Assembly: GCA_040772085.1 (NCBI GenBank)
Contig: JAXGYU010000001.1
Coordinates: 1,302,001-1,366,000, forward strand
Reading direction: 5' to 3'
Origin: JAXGMV01 sp040772085
Lineage (GTDB): Bacteria > Chloroflexota > Anaerolineae > Anaerolineales > Anaerolineaceae
Length of the DNA: 64,000 nt
Shown here: one piece after another, positions 8,570 to 16,128 of the stretch
How the letters are laid out: each line of letters opens with the position of its first letter
Position numbering within the stretch: position 1 is the first letter of the stretch
Program-made: the position numbers and the translations under genes
Notes under the pieces: model-generated
The model's database searches: none
What the model was told of the DNA's origin: nothing
Seen by the model: the letters and a program-made list of their open reading frames with translations, nothing else

Positions 8570-9284
8570 TCTGGTCGCCGGCAGACATCCGGATCTTCTG
8601 ACCCGGCATCACCCGCACGAAATCGTCGTCCCACTCACCGTGCAGCAGCTTCTTCAGCAGGCTTTCGTCGCCTGGCAATTCTTCATAGCGCCAGCCGCGT
8701 TTCTCTGCCTGCACCCGGGCTTTCTCCTGGGCGGCAAGCGCCTTGTCATAGCCTGAGTCAATGAAGGCCGCGCGCTGGTAGTGCTGCTGCCAGGCTCCCA
8801 TCACTTCCATCAGATAATCGGCGTTGTCCTGACCGTATTTTTCAACGTACTGCTGATACACCCCTTCCATGTTCACGTCCGTCATGGCGCCGATCGAAAG
8901 CGTGTCGAGGCTGCCATCGCGGCGTTCGATGTAGTCGGGAGTGTACCAGTAGGTGCCGGGGCAGCTCTGATATTCCTGATCATAGCGCGCCCGGCTGCCC
9001 AGGAAGAGGGTGATGCAGTCATGCGCGCGGGTAATGACCAGCGGGATTTCGCGGGCGGACAGCCCGTCGGTCGATCTGCCGCACAACCCATACCCGAGCA
9101 GGATGGCATCATAGGCCGTGCCGCGGGCGTCATCAATGGCTGCCTGCAGCGCGGTACGCAATTTATCGGGCGTGTTATGCAGGCCAATTTTAAAGAGGCG
9201 GATATCTACCTGATGCGGTGAGGTGGCAGCGTGCCGGTAGAAGGGACGGGCAAAAGCTTCACAAACCAGGGCCAGCAGACGCAT
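8553..9284 (-). CDS. DUF1638-family protein
   Basis: 243 residues. It shows the DUF1638 signature: LALVCEAFARP at the N-terminus, then YDAILLGYGLCGRSTDGL, PLVITRAHDCITLFLGSRARY and PGTYWYTPDYI. The conserved Cys of LGYGLCG and the HDC motif suggest a metal or redox site. In methanogens and other anaerobes, relatives often sit near corrinoid or methyltransferase genes, but none is seen here and the function is unknown. It ends in a 17-base convergent overlap with surE and starts 9 bases downstream of ychF on the same strand, so it is likely co-transcribed with ychF. Confidence 0.75.
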   Translation of the reverse strand: MRLLALVCEAFARPFYRHAATSPHQVDIRLFKIGLHNTPDKLRTALQAAIDDARGTAYDAILLGYGLCGRSTDGLSAREIPLVITRAHDCITLFLGSRARYDQEYQSCPGTYWYTPDYIERRDGSLDTLSIGAMTDVNMEGVYQQYVEKYGQDNADYLMEVMGAWQQHYQRAAFIDSGYDKALAAQEKARVQAEKRGWRYEELPGDESLLKKLLHGEWDDDFVRVMPGQKIRMSAGDQIISAQ

Positions 9285-9292
9285 GTCAATGA

Positions 9293-10363
9293 TCAGATGT
9301 TGAAGCGGATGTTGAGGATATCCCCATCCTTGACGATGTATTCCTTGCCTTCGAGCCGCAGCTTGCCTTTGGCTTTGGCCTCGTTCATGCCGCCAAGCGT
9401 GGTCAGGTCGTCATACGAGACGACCTCGGCGCGGATGAAGCCCTTCTGCAAGTCAGTGTGAATCTCACCCGCCGCTTCGGGAGCGGTCGCGCCGCGGCGC
9501 GTTGTCCAGGCGCGCACTTCATCCGGCCCGACCGTGAAGAAGGATTGCAGTCCGAGCAGATCATACGAGAGCCGGATCATGCGGTTGAGGCTGGGTTCAT
9601 CGATGTTGTATTCCTGCAGGAACATGGCCATTTCATCTGCCGGCAGATGCGCGATATCCATCTCGAGCTTGCCCTGCAGCGCCACCAGCATGCTGTGCGG
9701 GTAGTCGTAACTGATGGAAGGCTCTGCCTGACCTTCGTCGAGGTTGAGTACCAACAGCACCGGCTTGAGGCTCAGGAAGCCAAAGCCGGAGATCATCTTT
9801 TCCTCTTCATGCGTCATCGGGTGCATGCGCAGCGGTTTCTCCTCTTCAAGCAGCGCCCGGAACTTTTCGAACAACTCAATCTCGCGGTCAATCACCGCCT
9901 TGTCCCTGCCGCCGCCCTTGCGCCGTTCATCGGTCAGGCGCTCGAGCTTGCGTTCGGTCGCGATCAGGTCGTTGAGGATGAACTCGCTGTCCATAGTTTC
10001 GATATCGCGCGCCGGGTCAACGCTGCCGGCTGGGTGCAGGACTTCATCTTCGCCAAAGCAGCGGACGACATGAATGAAGCCATCCATCTGCGTCAGTTGG
10101 TTAAGCAGCGTGCCAGAAATGCCGCTTTTGCCGGCGCTGCCATCGAGACCGGCGATATCGGCATAGGTCACTTTGGCGTAAATCGTCTTGCGCGGGTTGA
10201 ACATGCCTGTCAGGATATCCACCCGTTTGTCGGGCACATCCACCACGGCGGTATGCACCTCGATCTTGCCGCTCAGCATACCGGTCGGCTGGTCGGCTTT
10301 GGTAAGCGCGTTGAATAAAGTTGTTTTTCCTGATTGCGGAAGTCCGATAATTCCTAGCTTCAT
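9293..10363 (-). CDS. ychF: YchF/OLA1-family ATP/GTPase
   Basis: 356 residues. The P-loop is GLPQSGKT at 7-14, followed by TLFNALT. G3 is DIAGLD. G4 is the non-canonical NLDE (NxxE in place of NKxD), which in this family explains ATP preference. A helical insertion (about 130-200) and a C-terminal TGS domain (EIHTDLQKGFIRAEVV, then GKLRLEGKEYIVKDGDIL) complete the layout. YchF binds the ribosome and affects stress responses and start-site selection. The P-loop GLPQSGK differs from the commoner GLPNVGKS. The gene is divergent from tRNA-Leu. Confidence 0.93.
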   Translation of the reverse strand: MKLGIIGLPQSGKTTLFNALTKADQPTGMLSGKIEVHTAVVDVPDKRVDILTGMFNPRKTIYAKVTYADIAGLDGSAGKSGISGTLLNQLTQMDGFIHVVRCFGEDEVLHPAGSVDPARDIETMDSEFILNDLIATERKLERLTDERRKGGGRDKAVIDREIELFEKFRALLEEEKPLRMHPMTHEEEKMISGFGFLSLKPVLLVLNLDEGQAEPSISYDYPHSMLVALQGKLEMDIAHLPADEMAMFLQEYNIDEPSLNRMIRLSYDLLGLQSFFTVGPDEVRAWTTRRGATAPEAAGEIHTDLQKGFIRAEVVSYDDLTTLGGMNEAKAKGKLRLEGKEYIVKDGDILNIRFNI

Positions 10364-10393
10364 GCGCGCTCCCCAGGGCCGCGGTCATGACTC

Positions 10394-10422
10394 TTGACCC
10401 TGCTGATGAATCTGTTTATACT
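10394..10422 (+). promoter_or_regulatory. promoter of tRNA-Leu
   Basis: TTGACC (10394-10399), a 17-base spacer and TATACT (10417-10422). The predicted start of transcription is near 10429, six bases before the tRNA. Confidence 0.8.
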
Positions 10423-10434
10423 TGATGCTCTCAC

Positions 10435-10516
10435 GCCGAAGTGGCGGAACTGGCAGACGCGCACGACTCAAAATCGTGTACCCTCGGGTATGTGGGTTCA
10501 ATTCCCACCTTCGGCA
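10435..10516 (+). tRNA. tRNA-Leu (anticodon CAA)
   Basis: Cloverleaf drawn by hand. The acceptor is 10435-10441 paired with 10509-10515, with discriminator A10516. The anticodon stem CACGA/TCGTG encloses loop CTCAAAA, with anticodon CAA at 10469-10471, reading UUG. A long variable arm (TACCC/GGGTA) marks a class II tRNA, and the T arm is GTGGG-TTCAATT-CCCAC. The 3' CCA is not encoded. A consensus promoter lies upstream and a terminator downstream, so it is a single-gene unit. Confidence 0.96.
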
Positions 10517-10538
10517 TACAGGATTATATCATCGCAAG

Positions 10539-10562
10539 AAACCGGCATCTGCCGGTTTTTTT
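10539..10562 (+). terminator. intrinsic terminator after tRNA-Leu
   Basis: Stem 10539-10547 pairs with 10550-10558 and is followed by T residues. It is placed 22 bases after the tRNA 3' end. Confidence 0.8.
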
Positions 10563-10578
10563 GTCGTTCAATTGGGGA

Positions 10579-11115
10579 TTAATGGCCGGTTTTCCAGCTT
10601 TTGACCAGCTCGACCTGGGCGTCACTTTCGGGTGAGCGCTGCCAGGCATTCGAGACGTGCTGGCGCAGCTCAGCGATCTGCTCCAGCGCCTGCTCCCCGC
10701 TCATGCCGTGCCGGACGAGATAGCAGCCGACGATCACGCCGGTCCTGCCGACACCGGCATTGCAATGCACATACACCGGCTGCTCAGCCGCGATGCTGCC
10801 GTCGATCACATCCAGGATGGATTTGATTTGCTCCGGCGCGTCCACGTCAGTCGTGTCAAGCGGATAGTTGCCGTAGACGACATCCAGGTCATACCAGCCG
10901 GCGATCTCGAACAACTCATCGGCATAGGGCGTGCTTTCAGCCGGGTCGGTCAGATCGATAAAACAACGGATGTCCGCGTCCAGCAGCGCGTCCAGATTCG
11001 AGCGTGTCTTCTCTTCAAAATAGGGAGAGGCGGGTGATTCCCCTGCCAGGAATTGGTGCTTCACGACCCAGTAGCTTTCGGCTATGGGAACCTCATCCTC
11101 CAGTTCATCATCCAT
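10579..11115 (-). CDS. dual-specificity / tyrosine protein phosphatase-like protein
   Basis: 178 residues. The Cys-based phosphatase signature VHCNAGVGRTGVI gives nucleophile Cys118 and Arg124 (C-x5-R). The general-acid Asp is probably in the YPLDTTD loop (about 84-90). The C-terminus has helices of the DSP fold. It would dephosphorylate phosphotyrosine or related substrates in the cytoplasm. It starts 6 bases after the AIR-synthase-like gene on the same strand, so the two are very likely one operon. Substrate unknown. Confidence 0.82.
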   Translation of the reverse strand: MDDELEDEVPIAESYWVVKHQFLAGESPASPYFEEKTRSNLDALLDADIRCFIDLTDPAESTPYADELFEIAGWYDLDVVYGNYPLDTTDVDAPEQIKSILDVIDGSIAAEQPVYVHCNAGVGRTGVIVGCYLVRHGMSGEQALEQIAELRQHVSNAWQRSPESDAQVELVKSWKTGH

Positions 11116-11121
11116 GATTTG

Positions 11122-12150
11122 TTATGCTCCGTTCTGTTCATAAGCGCGGGTGATTTCATCCCGCTCGGGATAAGCCAGCGTGCTGGTCACCCCGTTGTCA
11201 CGCATCAATACACCTGGTTCGCCGCGCTCAACGCTGCCGATTTCTGAGACGTCAATGCCTTCGAAGCGCAATGCCGTCATAATCGCGTCAGCATCATCCG
11301 GCGAAACAGTCAGCAGCAGCGCGCCGGAGGCGATGGTCGCCAGCGGGTCGAGCCCGAAGGCAGCACAGATCTTCCCCGCCAGCGGCGGGACGATGATCGC
11401 CTGCCGGTCGACGCTGAGTGAATGCCCGCAGGCGCGGGAAAGCTCCCACAGCGCTGCAGCCAGACCGCCTTCCGTCGGGTCGTGCATCGCGGTCACGCGT
11501 CCGTTTGCCAGCGCGATGCGCGCGTCACGCATCACGCCAATGCCGGGATCATGCAGGTAGTTGGCGGCTTCCGCGATTTCTTCTTCGCTCAGCGTGCCGC
11601 TCAGCTTGTCAGGGAATTCACGCGTCAGCAGCGAGCAGGCTTCGATCGGAATGCCTTTGGTCAGCAGCAGTTTGTCGCCGGGCGCCGCGCCGCGCGGTGT
11701 GACCAGTTTGTCCTTGTCGGCCTCGCCGATCATGGTGCCCATGATGATCGGGCGGTCAATGCCGTAAGTGATCTCGGTATGCCCGCCGATGAAGGAAATA
11801 TCCAGTCGGGCACAAGCATCATACAACTGGCGGCTGATCTGCCTGACCAGCGTCTCGCTGGTCTTGCCTTCCGGCAGCAAAACGGTTGCCAGATACCACA
11901 TTGGTTTCGCGCCGGTGGTGGCAATGTCATTGGCGCAGATCTGCACCGCGTACCAGCCGATCTCGTCGGTGGCAAAGGTGATCGGATCCGATTTTATTGC
12001 CAGCCACTTGTCGCCGTTATCGATGATGGCGCAGTCCAGCCCGATGCCCGGGCCAAGGATGACGCGCGGGTCACTGACCGGCGCGTGTTTAATGATGCTA
12101 TCGAGAAGTGCGGGGGGTAGTTTGCCTAAAGGCAGTGGTTTATCAGACAT
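11122..12150 (-). CDS. AIR synthase-like (PurM/HypE/ThiL superfamily) protein
   Basis: 342 residues. The N-terminal ATP-binding half has GIGLDCAIIDNGDKWLAIKS, DPITFATDEIGWYAVQICAND and GGHTEITYG. The C-terminal half has MHDPTEGGLAAALWEL and ASGALLLTV. The DPITFA..IGWYAV pattern is closest to HypE-related proteins. It lacks the C-terminal Pro-Arg-Ile-Cys tail that true HypE uses to carry the thiocarboxamide/cyano group, so hydrogenase maturation is not supported. It also lacks the N-terminal Cys/Sec-Gly loop of SelD. The likely chemistry is ATP-dependent activation of an oxygen or acid group; substrate unknown. It is followed by the phosphatase gene after 6 bases. Confidence 0.78.
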   Translation of the reverse strand: MSDKPLPLGKLPPALLDSIIKHAPVSDPRVILGPGIGLDCAIIDNGDKWLAIKSDPITFATDEIGWYAVQICANDIATTGAKPMWYLATVLLPEGKTSETLVRQISRQLYDACARLDISFIGGHTEITYGIDRPIIMGTMIGEADKDKLVTPRGAAPGDKLLLTKGIPIEACSLLTREFPDKLSGTLSEEEIAEAANYLHDPGIGVMRDARIALANGRVTAMHDPTEGGLAAALWELSRACGHSLSVDRQAIIVPPLAGKICAAFGLDPLATIASGALLLTVSPDDADAIMTALRFEGIDVSEIGSVERGEPGVLMRDNGVTSTLAYPERDEITRAYEQNGA

Positions 12151-12188
12151 GGTGAGGCGATCGCGCCGCGTTTTGACGAACAGGCTGG

Positions 12189-12701
12189 CTAACGATCGGG
12201 CGTATAGAATTGTCCCTCAAAAACGATTTGTTGCCTGTCATTATAAACCACAATTGGCGCGTCATCAGCATAACGCACCTGCCTGCCCCAGCAATAGAGC
12301 CGGTCGGGATACGCCGGGCGCGACTCGCACTGATAGGGTTTGTTCAGGTCAGCGACCGCGCTGTATGTCCCCTGCAATTTGCTGCTCGTTTCGAAGATCA
12401 CCAGGTATTCCCAGTTGGGCAGGAATCCGCCAGAGAGCACTTTAGCATCCTGCCATAAGGCTGATGAGGTCGCGACGGGTTCAGCCGTTGCCGGCAATGG
12501 TGTCGAGCTGGCGGTGACTGGCCGCGCGGTTGCGGTGTTGACCCTGGTTGCTTTGATGGTCGCGGTCGGCGTGGCAGGTTCGGTGGTTGGCGGCAGTTGC
12601 GTTACGGCCGCGGTGGGTTCAGCTGTGGGCACGGGCAGGCAGGCTGCCAGTATGCTCACCGCGCACAGCAGACAGATTATGAATTTGATCTTACGAACCA
12701 T
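12189..12701 (-). CDS. lipoprotein with Thr/Ala/Pro-rich linker, unknown function
   Basis: 170 residues from ATG 12701 (MVRKIKF). The signal ends in lipobox SILAAC (Cys19). A linker rich in Thr, Ala and Pro spans about residues 20-85. The remaining 85 residues form a small domain with WEYLVIFETSSKLQGTYSAV, two Cys (YQCESRPAYPDRLYCWGRQ) and IVVYNDRQQIVFEGQF. The two Cys could form a disulphide. I recognise no family. An in-frame ATG at 12764 would put the signal peptide in the interior and is rejected. The gene lies 38 bases upstream of the AIR-synthase-like gene. Confidence 0.65.
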   Translation of the reverse strand: MVRKIKFIICLLCAVSILAACLPVPTAEPTAAVTQLPPTTEPATPTATIKATRVNTATARPVTASSTPLPATAEPVATSSALWQDAKVLSGGFLPNWEYLVIFETSSKLQGTYSAVADLNKPYQCESRPAYPDRLYCWGRQVRYADDAPIVVYNDRQQIVFEGQFYTPDR

Positions 12702-12785
12702 CTGTTGTTTCAACCTGTCGTGACGAATGCAGGGCTCGTCCAGGCAGACAAGCCCTGCTGACATTCCTTCTCAATTGCGGCAATG

Positions 12786-13361
12786 CTAATGGCTGCCGAC
12801 GATCAGATCCTTGAGGTCGCGCTTTGGCACGTGGTGAACACCCTTGTCATCGCGCCAGTAGCGGATCGAGCCATCTTCGGGCAGCGGTTCAATGACAACT
12901 TCTTCCGCCGGGGTGCCCAGCGCCAGCACCAGCAGGATCTCGAATTGTTCAGGCAGTTTCAGGGCTTCCTGCAAGGCTTCCTTCTTGACGGAAGCGATCA
13001 TACACCCGCCGAAGCCTTTTTCGACAGCGGCGAGCATGATGGTCTGCGAGATGATGCCATGGTCACAGCCAAAATTCGATTTGATCGATTTGTCGCCCAG
13101 CACAATCACATAGCCTGTCGGACGTTCGTTCTCCGCGGGGCCGGGCCAATCGACCAGGTAGCCTGCCCAGGCAAGCTGCGGGAAGATGATGTTGTTGGTG
13201 CGGGGGTCATTGGAGAGGAAGAATTTCAGCGGCTGCATATTGGCTGAGGTCGCTGCCAGACGGGCGCATTCGACCATATACGTCAGCGCGGCTGCATCGA
13301 CGGCAGGCTGCTGCTTGAAACGCCGGTAGCTTCTGTTCTTGGTCACGAGGTCTTTAAACAT
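12786..13361 (-). CDS. nitroreductase-family flavoprotein
   Basis: 191 residues from ATG 13361, with GAGGAGC 6 bases upstream. The N-terminal KNRSYRRFKQQPAV is the phosphate-binding RSxRxF motif for FMN. LAATSANMQPLKFFLSND and the later GCMIASVKKEALQEALKLPEQFEILLVLALG are typical nitroreductase segments. These enzymes use NAD(P)H to reduce nitroaromatics, quinones or similar compounds. The protein is short, as in the FMN-binding nitroreductases of anaerobes. A terminator for the upstream peroxiredoxin gene separates it, so it is probably transcribed alone. Confidence 0.87.
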   Translation of the reverse strand: MFKDLVTKNRSYRRFKQQPAVDAAALTYMVECARLAATSANMQPLKFFLSNDPRTNNIIFPQLAWAGYLVDWPGPAENERPTGYVIVLGDKSIKSNFGCDHGIISQTIMLAAVEKGFGGCMIASVKKEALQEALKLPEQFEILLVLALGTPAEEVVIEPLPEDGSIRYWRDDKGVHHVPKRDLKDLIVGSH

Positions 13362-13414
13362 AAGTTGCTCCTCAAAGGTTGATTGATTAAGTATAGACGA
13401 GCCGGGGTCAGTTG

Positions 13415-13449
13415 GCAATAAAAAAGAAGCCCGCAGTGACGCGGGCTTC
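13415..13449 (-). terminator. intrinsic terminator of the peroxiredoxin gene
   Basis: Stem 13426-13434 with 13441-13449 and a 6-base loop. On the minus strand it is followed by TTTTTT and ATT. It lies 12 bases after the stop at 13461. Confidence 0.85.
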
Positions 13450-13460
13450 CGGTAAAGCGT

Positions 13461-14210
13461 TTACCTGATCAGCAGGGTATCGCTGAGGCTGGCGCTGTCG
13501 AATCCGACGATGACTTTGCCGTCAATATCGAAGGTCGGAGTCTCCAGGTCGCCCCTGGCCCACTCACGCACCTGGCGCGCGGCAGCCGGATTGGCTTCCA
13601 CGTCCACCTCAGTGTATTCAATATTATGCTCCGCCAGCCATTTGCGGGCTGCAGCGCAATCTTCGCACCAACTGGTGCAATACATCACCACGCCGCCATG
13701 CGGCAGCGGTTCTTCCACCGGCGCGGTGTAGCCCGTCAGGCGCTCCGCGACTGGCACCAACGCTTCAAGCTCCGAGAACAGCACTTCGTTGCTGGGTTGG
13801 TCGCCAATGTCATGAATGTCAATATAGCTGATCGTGCCTTCCTTATCAATGATAAAGATGGCGCGTTCGGTTATACCGCCATCGCGCATGACACCATATT
13901 TTTCCGCGACTTCACCATGCGGCCAGAAATCGCTCAGCAGCGGGAAGTCAATGTCACCAAGGCTTTTTGCCCATGCCGCGAGGCAAGGGATGTGATCTAC
14001 TGAGATGCCCAGAACCTGGACATTTAATCCCTCAAACCGCGGCAGTTGCGCCTGGTAAGAAGGGATTTGATTCGTTCATATAGGCGTCCATGCCAGCGGG
14101 AAGAACGCCAGCACAACCGTTTTACCCTTGAGGCCGCTCAGTGATACCTCGGTGCCCAAGTGACTCTTGAGAGTGAAATCGGGGGCTTTTTGCCCTACTT
14201 CAAGTTTCAT
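13461..14210 (-). CDS. probable selenocysteine peroxiredoxin fused to a glutaredoxin-like domain (in-frame TGA at codon 45)
   Basis: Read from ATG 14210 the frame is open for 249 codons except TGA at 14076-14078 (codon 45). Around it the protein reads AFFPLAWTPI-TGA-TNQIPSYQAQL, where AhpC/TSA peroxiredoxins have the peroxidatic Cys of TPVCT. Codons after the TGA stay in family (FEGLNVQVLGISVDHIPC, LLSDFWPHGEVAEKYGV), and no frameshift is needed. Cys76 is a candidate resolving thiol. Residues 172-249 form a mycoredoxin/glutaredoxin-like domain with WCEDC (Cys182, Cys185) and ETPTFDIDG. A SECIS-like hairpin follows the TGA. The protein would reduce peroxides with a selenolate recharged by its own redoxin domain. 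The alternative is a nonsense pseudogene. GGAGG precedes the ATG. Confidence 0.82.
14026..14067 (-). promoter_or_regulatory. SECIS-like stem-loop downstream of the in-frame UGA
   Basis: In the mRNA, 8 bases after the UGA, a 7-base-pair stem forms between 14067-14061 and 14032-14026 (AATCCCT with AGGGATT). Inside it are ACC/GGT and GGC/GCC helices, and a 6-base apical loop begins about 26 bases after the UGA. Bacterial SECIS elements sit in the coding region immediately after UGA at about this distance. The pairing was found by eye; no energy was computed. Confidence 0.6.
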
Positions 14211-14268
14211 ACAGGCCTCCTTTGTTAGTTAACGGTGATTGTAATGGAAGGTCTGATGAGAATCAAGT

Positions 14269-15096
14269 TCAGGGCAGATGCAAGTGCTCCCGGACCAATT
14301 CAAACTGTTCTTCAACGGTGATGAATGCCAGCGGCAGGTCATCGCGATTGACCAGCGAAAAGGCTTTCTCAAGCGCTGGCGCCATCCCATCAGGCATCCA
14401 GAAGCCCGGGATGGCTGCCGCGCGCTTCTGCCAGCCCTTTTCATTCAGCAGATACTGTCCGTTCGCGGCGAAGACGACCTGCACCATCGAGAGCGCGGCG
14501 TGGAACAGGCAGCCAGCCGCGTAGGGAATATCACCACCGGCGATACCCTTGCGCCCGCACATCAGATAGAAGCCAACGCTGAACCCAAAGCGCTCAAAGA
14601 TCGCCTGCTGGTAAGCGGGCGGGTAAGCATCAATGCTTTTCTTCAAATCGGTCAGGTGCTGGGTGGGGTGCAGCACCTGGCACAATGACAACTCGCCCAT
14701 GTAGATGCCGTTGAGGAAACCAAACGGATGACCGACCTGATACTCGAGCGTCAGCTTGCCGCGCATGCAATCGGCGACCACCTCCGTTACACGCCGGGTA
14801 TCGCGCAGGACGAAATCGACGGCGGTGCCGTCGATCGTCAGCCAGCCGCCGGCGTTAACCCACGGTCCCCAACTGCCCGGCTCGCCGATCAGATCCGGTC
14901 GGCGGCTGTCGTCCAGGCGTGAGGCTGCCTGATTGAGCGCTGCCAGATCCAACGGCTGTTCTCCGCCATAATAAATGCCAATGTCGTAGTCAGATTCCGG
15001 GTTGGCGCTGCCCGTTGCGCGCGAACCGCCCAGCACGACGGCATCAATGCCGGGGATATCACGCAGTTCCGCAACGATTTTATCCAGCAGATCCAT
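14269..15096 (-). CDS. nucleotidyltransferase-fold protein
   Basis: 275 residues. The N-terminal pattern GGSRATGS at 23-30 followed by DYDIG (Asp36, Asp38) is the active-site signature of Pol-beta-type nucleotidyltransferases. A third acidic residue is probably in TAVDFVLRD. A helical C-terminal half follows (YQQAIFERFGFSVGFYLMCGRKG, then FHAALSMVQVVFAANGQYLLNEKGW). Relatives include aminoglycoside adenylyltransferases and stand-alone minimal enzymes, and the target is unknown. It lies 33 bases after the last gene of the BMP-type ABC operon and has GAGGT before its ATG, so it may be read through from that operon. Confidence 0.78.
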   Translation of the reverse strand: MDLLDKIVAELRDIPGIDAVVLGGSRATGSANPESDYDIGIYYGGEQPLDLAALNQAASRLDDSRRPDLIGEPGSWGPWVNAGGWLTIDGTAVDFVLRDTRRVTEVVADCMRGKLTLEYQVGHPFGFLNGIYMGELSLCQVLHPTQHLTDLKKSIDAYPPAYQQAIFERFGFSVGFYLMCGRKGIAGGDIPYAAGCLFHAALSMVQVVFAANGQYLLNEKGWQKRAAAIPGFWMPDGMAPALEKAFSLVNRDDLPLAFITVEEQFELVREHLHLP

Positions 15097-15129
15097 GCAA
15101 CCTCACGAAGTTGAAGTGGAGAGAATGAG

Positions 15130-16128
15130 CTACTGTTCGAACGGCGTCCCGAGCGCCGCGGGCGGATTGGCGCGCATCCGGCGCATGATTCCCACAACCA
15201 CCTGACGCGTTTTCGGCGGCAGATAGGCCAGCATGCGGTTGACCCATTCGGTGTTGCCGATGTTGACGAACAGCAGCGTCAGGATCATGAGCGGGAAAGG
15301 CGCGACCTGCAGCACCTGTGACGGCACGCCCGGGATCTGCGATTGCAGCACCAGCCCAAGCCATTGCAGGAAGGCGAAGAGGTAGACGCCGAAGGCAGCC
15401 CGGAAGGGGTTCCAGCCGCCGAAGATCACGATCGCCAGCGCGATCCAGCCCAAACCGTCCAATCCCGAGATGGTGCCAAACCAGCCTGCCTTGATGCTGA
15501 GCGAATACATCGGGCCGGCAATGCCGACCAGCGCGCCGCCCAGCACGGTGTAGAGGTAGCGCAAACCCTGCACATTGCCGCCCCTGACATAAGCTGCCGC
15601 CGGACGTTCGCCAACGCCTTGCAGCATCAGCCCGGGACGGGTGCGGAAGATAAATATCCAGCTCAGGATGACCAGCAGGTAGGAGAGGTAGGTCATGACG
15701 TCGTGCTTGAAGAACACCACGCCCAGGATAGGGATTTCAGACAGCACCGGGATAGTGACCAGCGGATTCAGGCGCGGGCCGGGCACACCAACGACCGGCG
15801 TGCCGAGGAAGTAAGCCAGGTCGCGGCATAACAGGGTCAGCACAAAGCCAACCGCCACCTGCGACTGCTTGAGCGTGATACTGCTGTAGGCGATGATCAA
15901 CGCCACCAGCGCGCCGATCAGGGCGCCGGCAAGAATGCCAAGCACCAGGCTCGAGGTTTTGAGCGCCACGGTGAAGCTGCCCATGGCAGCCAGCAGGATG
16001 ACGCCGTTCAGCGACAGGTTGGTAACACCGGCGCGCTCGGTGAAGGTTTCACCGATGACGGCGAAGATCAGCGGCGCCGCGGTGGCGACCACGCCCGCCA
16101 GTCCGGCAAGGATCAGGGCGTTATCCAT
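15130..16128 (-). CDS. BMP-type ABC importer, second permease (NupQ/YufQ-like)
   Basis: 332 residues, about nine hydrophobic segments. GVTNLSLNGVILLAAMGSF near the N-terminus and FRTRPGLMLQGVGERPAAAYVRG, followed by GGALVGIAGPMYSLS, are typical of the permease subunits (BPD_transp_2) that import nucleosides or related compounds. Its ATG overlaps the stop of the first permease by 8 bases. It is the last gene of the four-gene operon binding protein-ATPase-permease-permease. The segment FFKHDVMTYLSYLLVILSWIF is a long amphipathic loop with a helix. Substrate inferred from the operon type. Confidence 0.88.
   Translation of the reverse strand: MDNALILAGLAGVVATAAPLIFAVIGETFTERAGVTNLSLNGVILLAAMGSFTVALKTSSLVLGILAGALIGALVALIIAYSSITLKQSQVAVGFVLTLLCRDLAYFLGTPVVGVPGPRLNPLVTIPVLSEIPILGVVFFKHDVMTYLSYLLVILSWIFIFRTRPGLMLQGVGERPAAAYVRGGNVQGLRYLYTVLGGALVGIAGPMYSLSIKAGWFGTISGLDGLGWIALAIVIFGGWNPFRAAFGVYLFAFLQWLGLVLQSQIPGVPSQVLQVAPFPLMILTLLFVNIGNTEWVNRMLAYLPPKTRQVVVGIMRRMRANPPAALGTPFEQ

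Noticed and set aside
9458..10318. A 286-residue frame on the plus strand
   Set aside because: It is antisense to ychF and has no recognisable domain or ribosome site; a shadow of GC-rich coding sequence.
11122..12150. Selenophosphate synthetase (SelD), which would support the selenoprotein
   Set aside because: It shares the AIR-synthase fold but lacks the N-terminal Cys/Sec-Gly-rich catalytic loop of SelD, and its motifs are nearer HypE.
11122..12150. HypE hydrogenase maturation protein
   Set aside because: The C-terminal Pro-Arg-Ile-Cys needed by HypE is missing, and there are no hyp or hydrogenase genes in the window.
12727..12757. Terminator after the nitroreductase gene
   Set aside because: GCAGGGCT/AGCCCTGC can pair but the loop is 14-15 bases and no U-run follows, so it is not convincing.
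13461..13889. A stand-alone 142-residue thioredoxin/glutaredoxin-like gene starting at ATG 13889
   Set aside because: That ATG is an internal Met of the peroxiredoxin domain. The same frame continues upstream in family, broken only by the TGA at codon 45.
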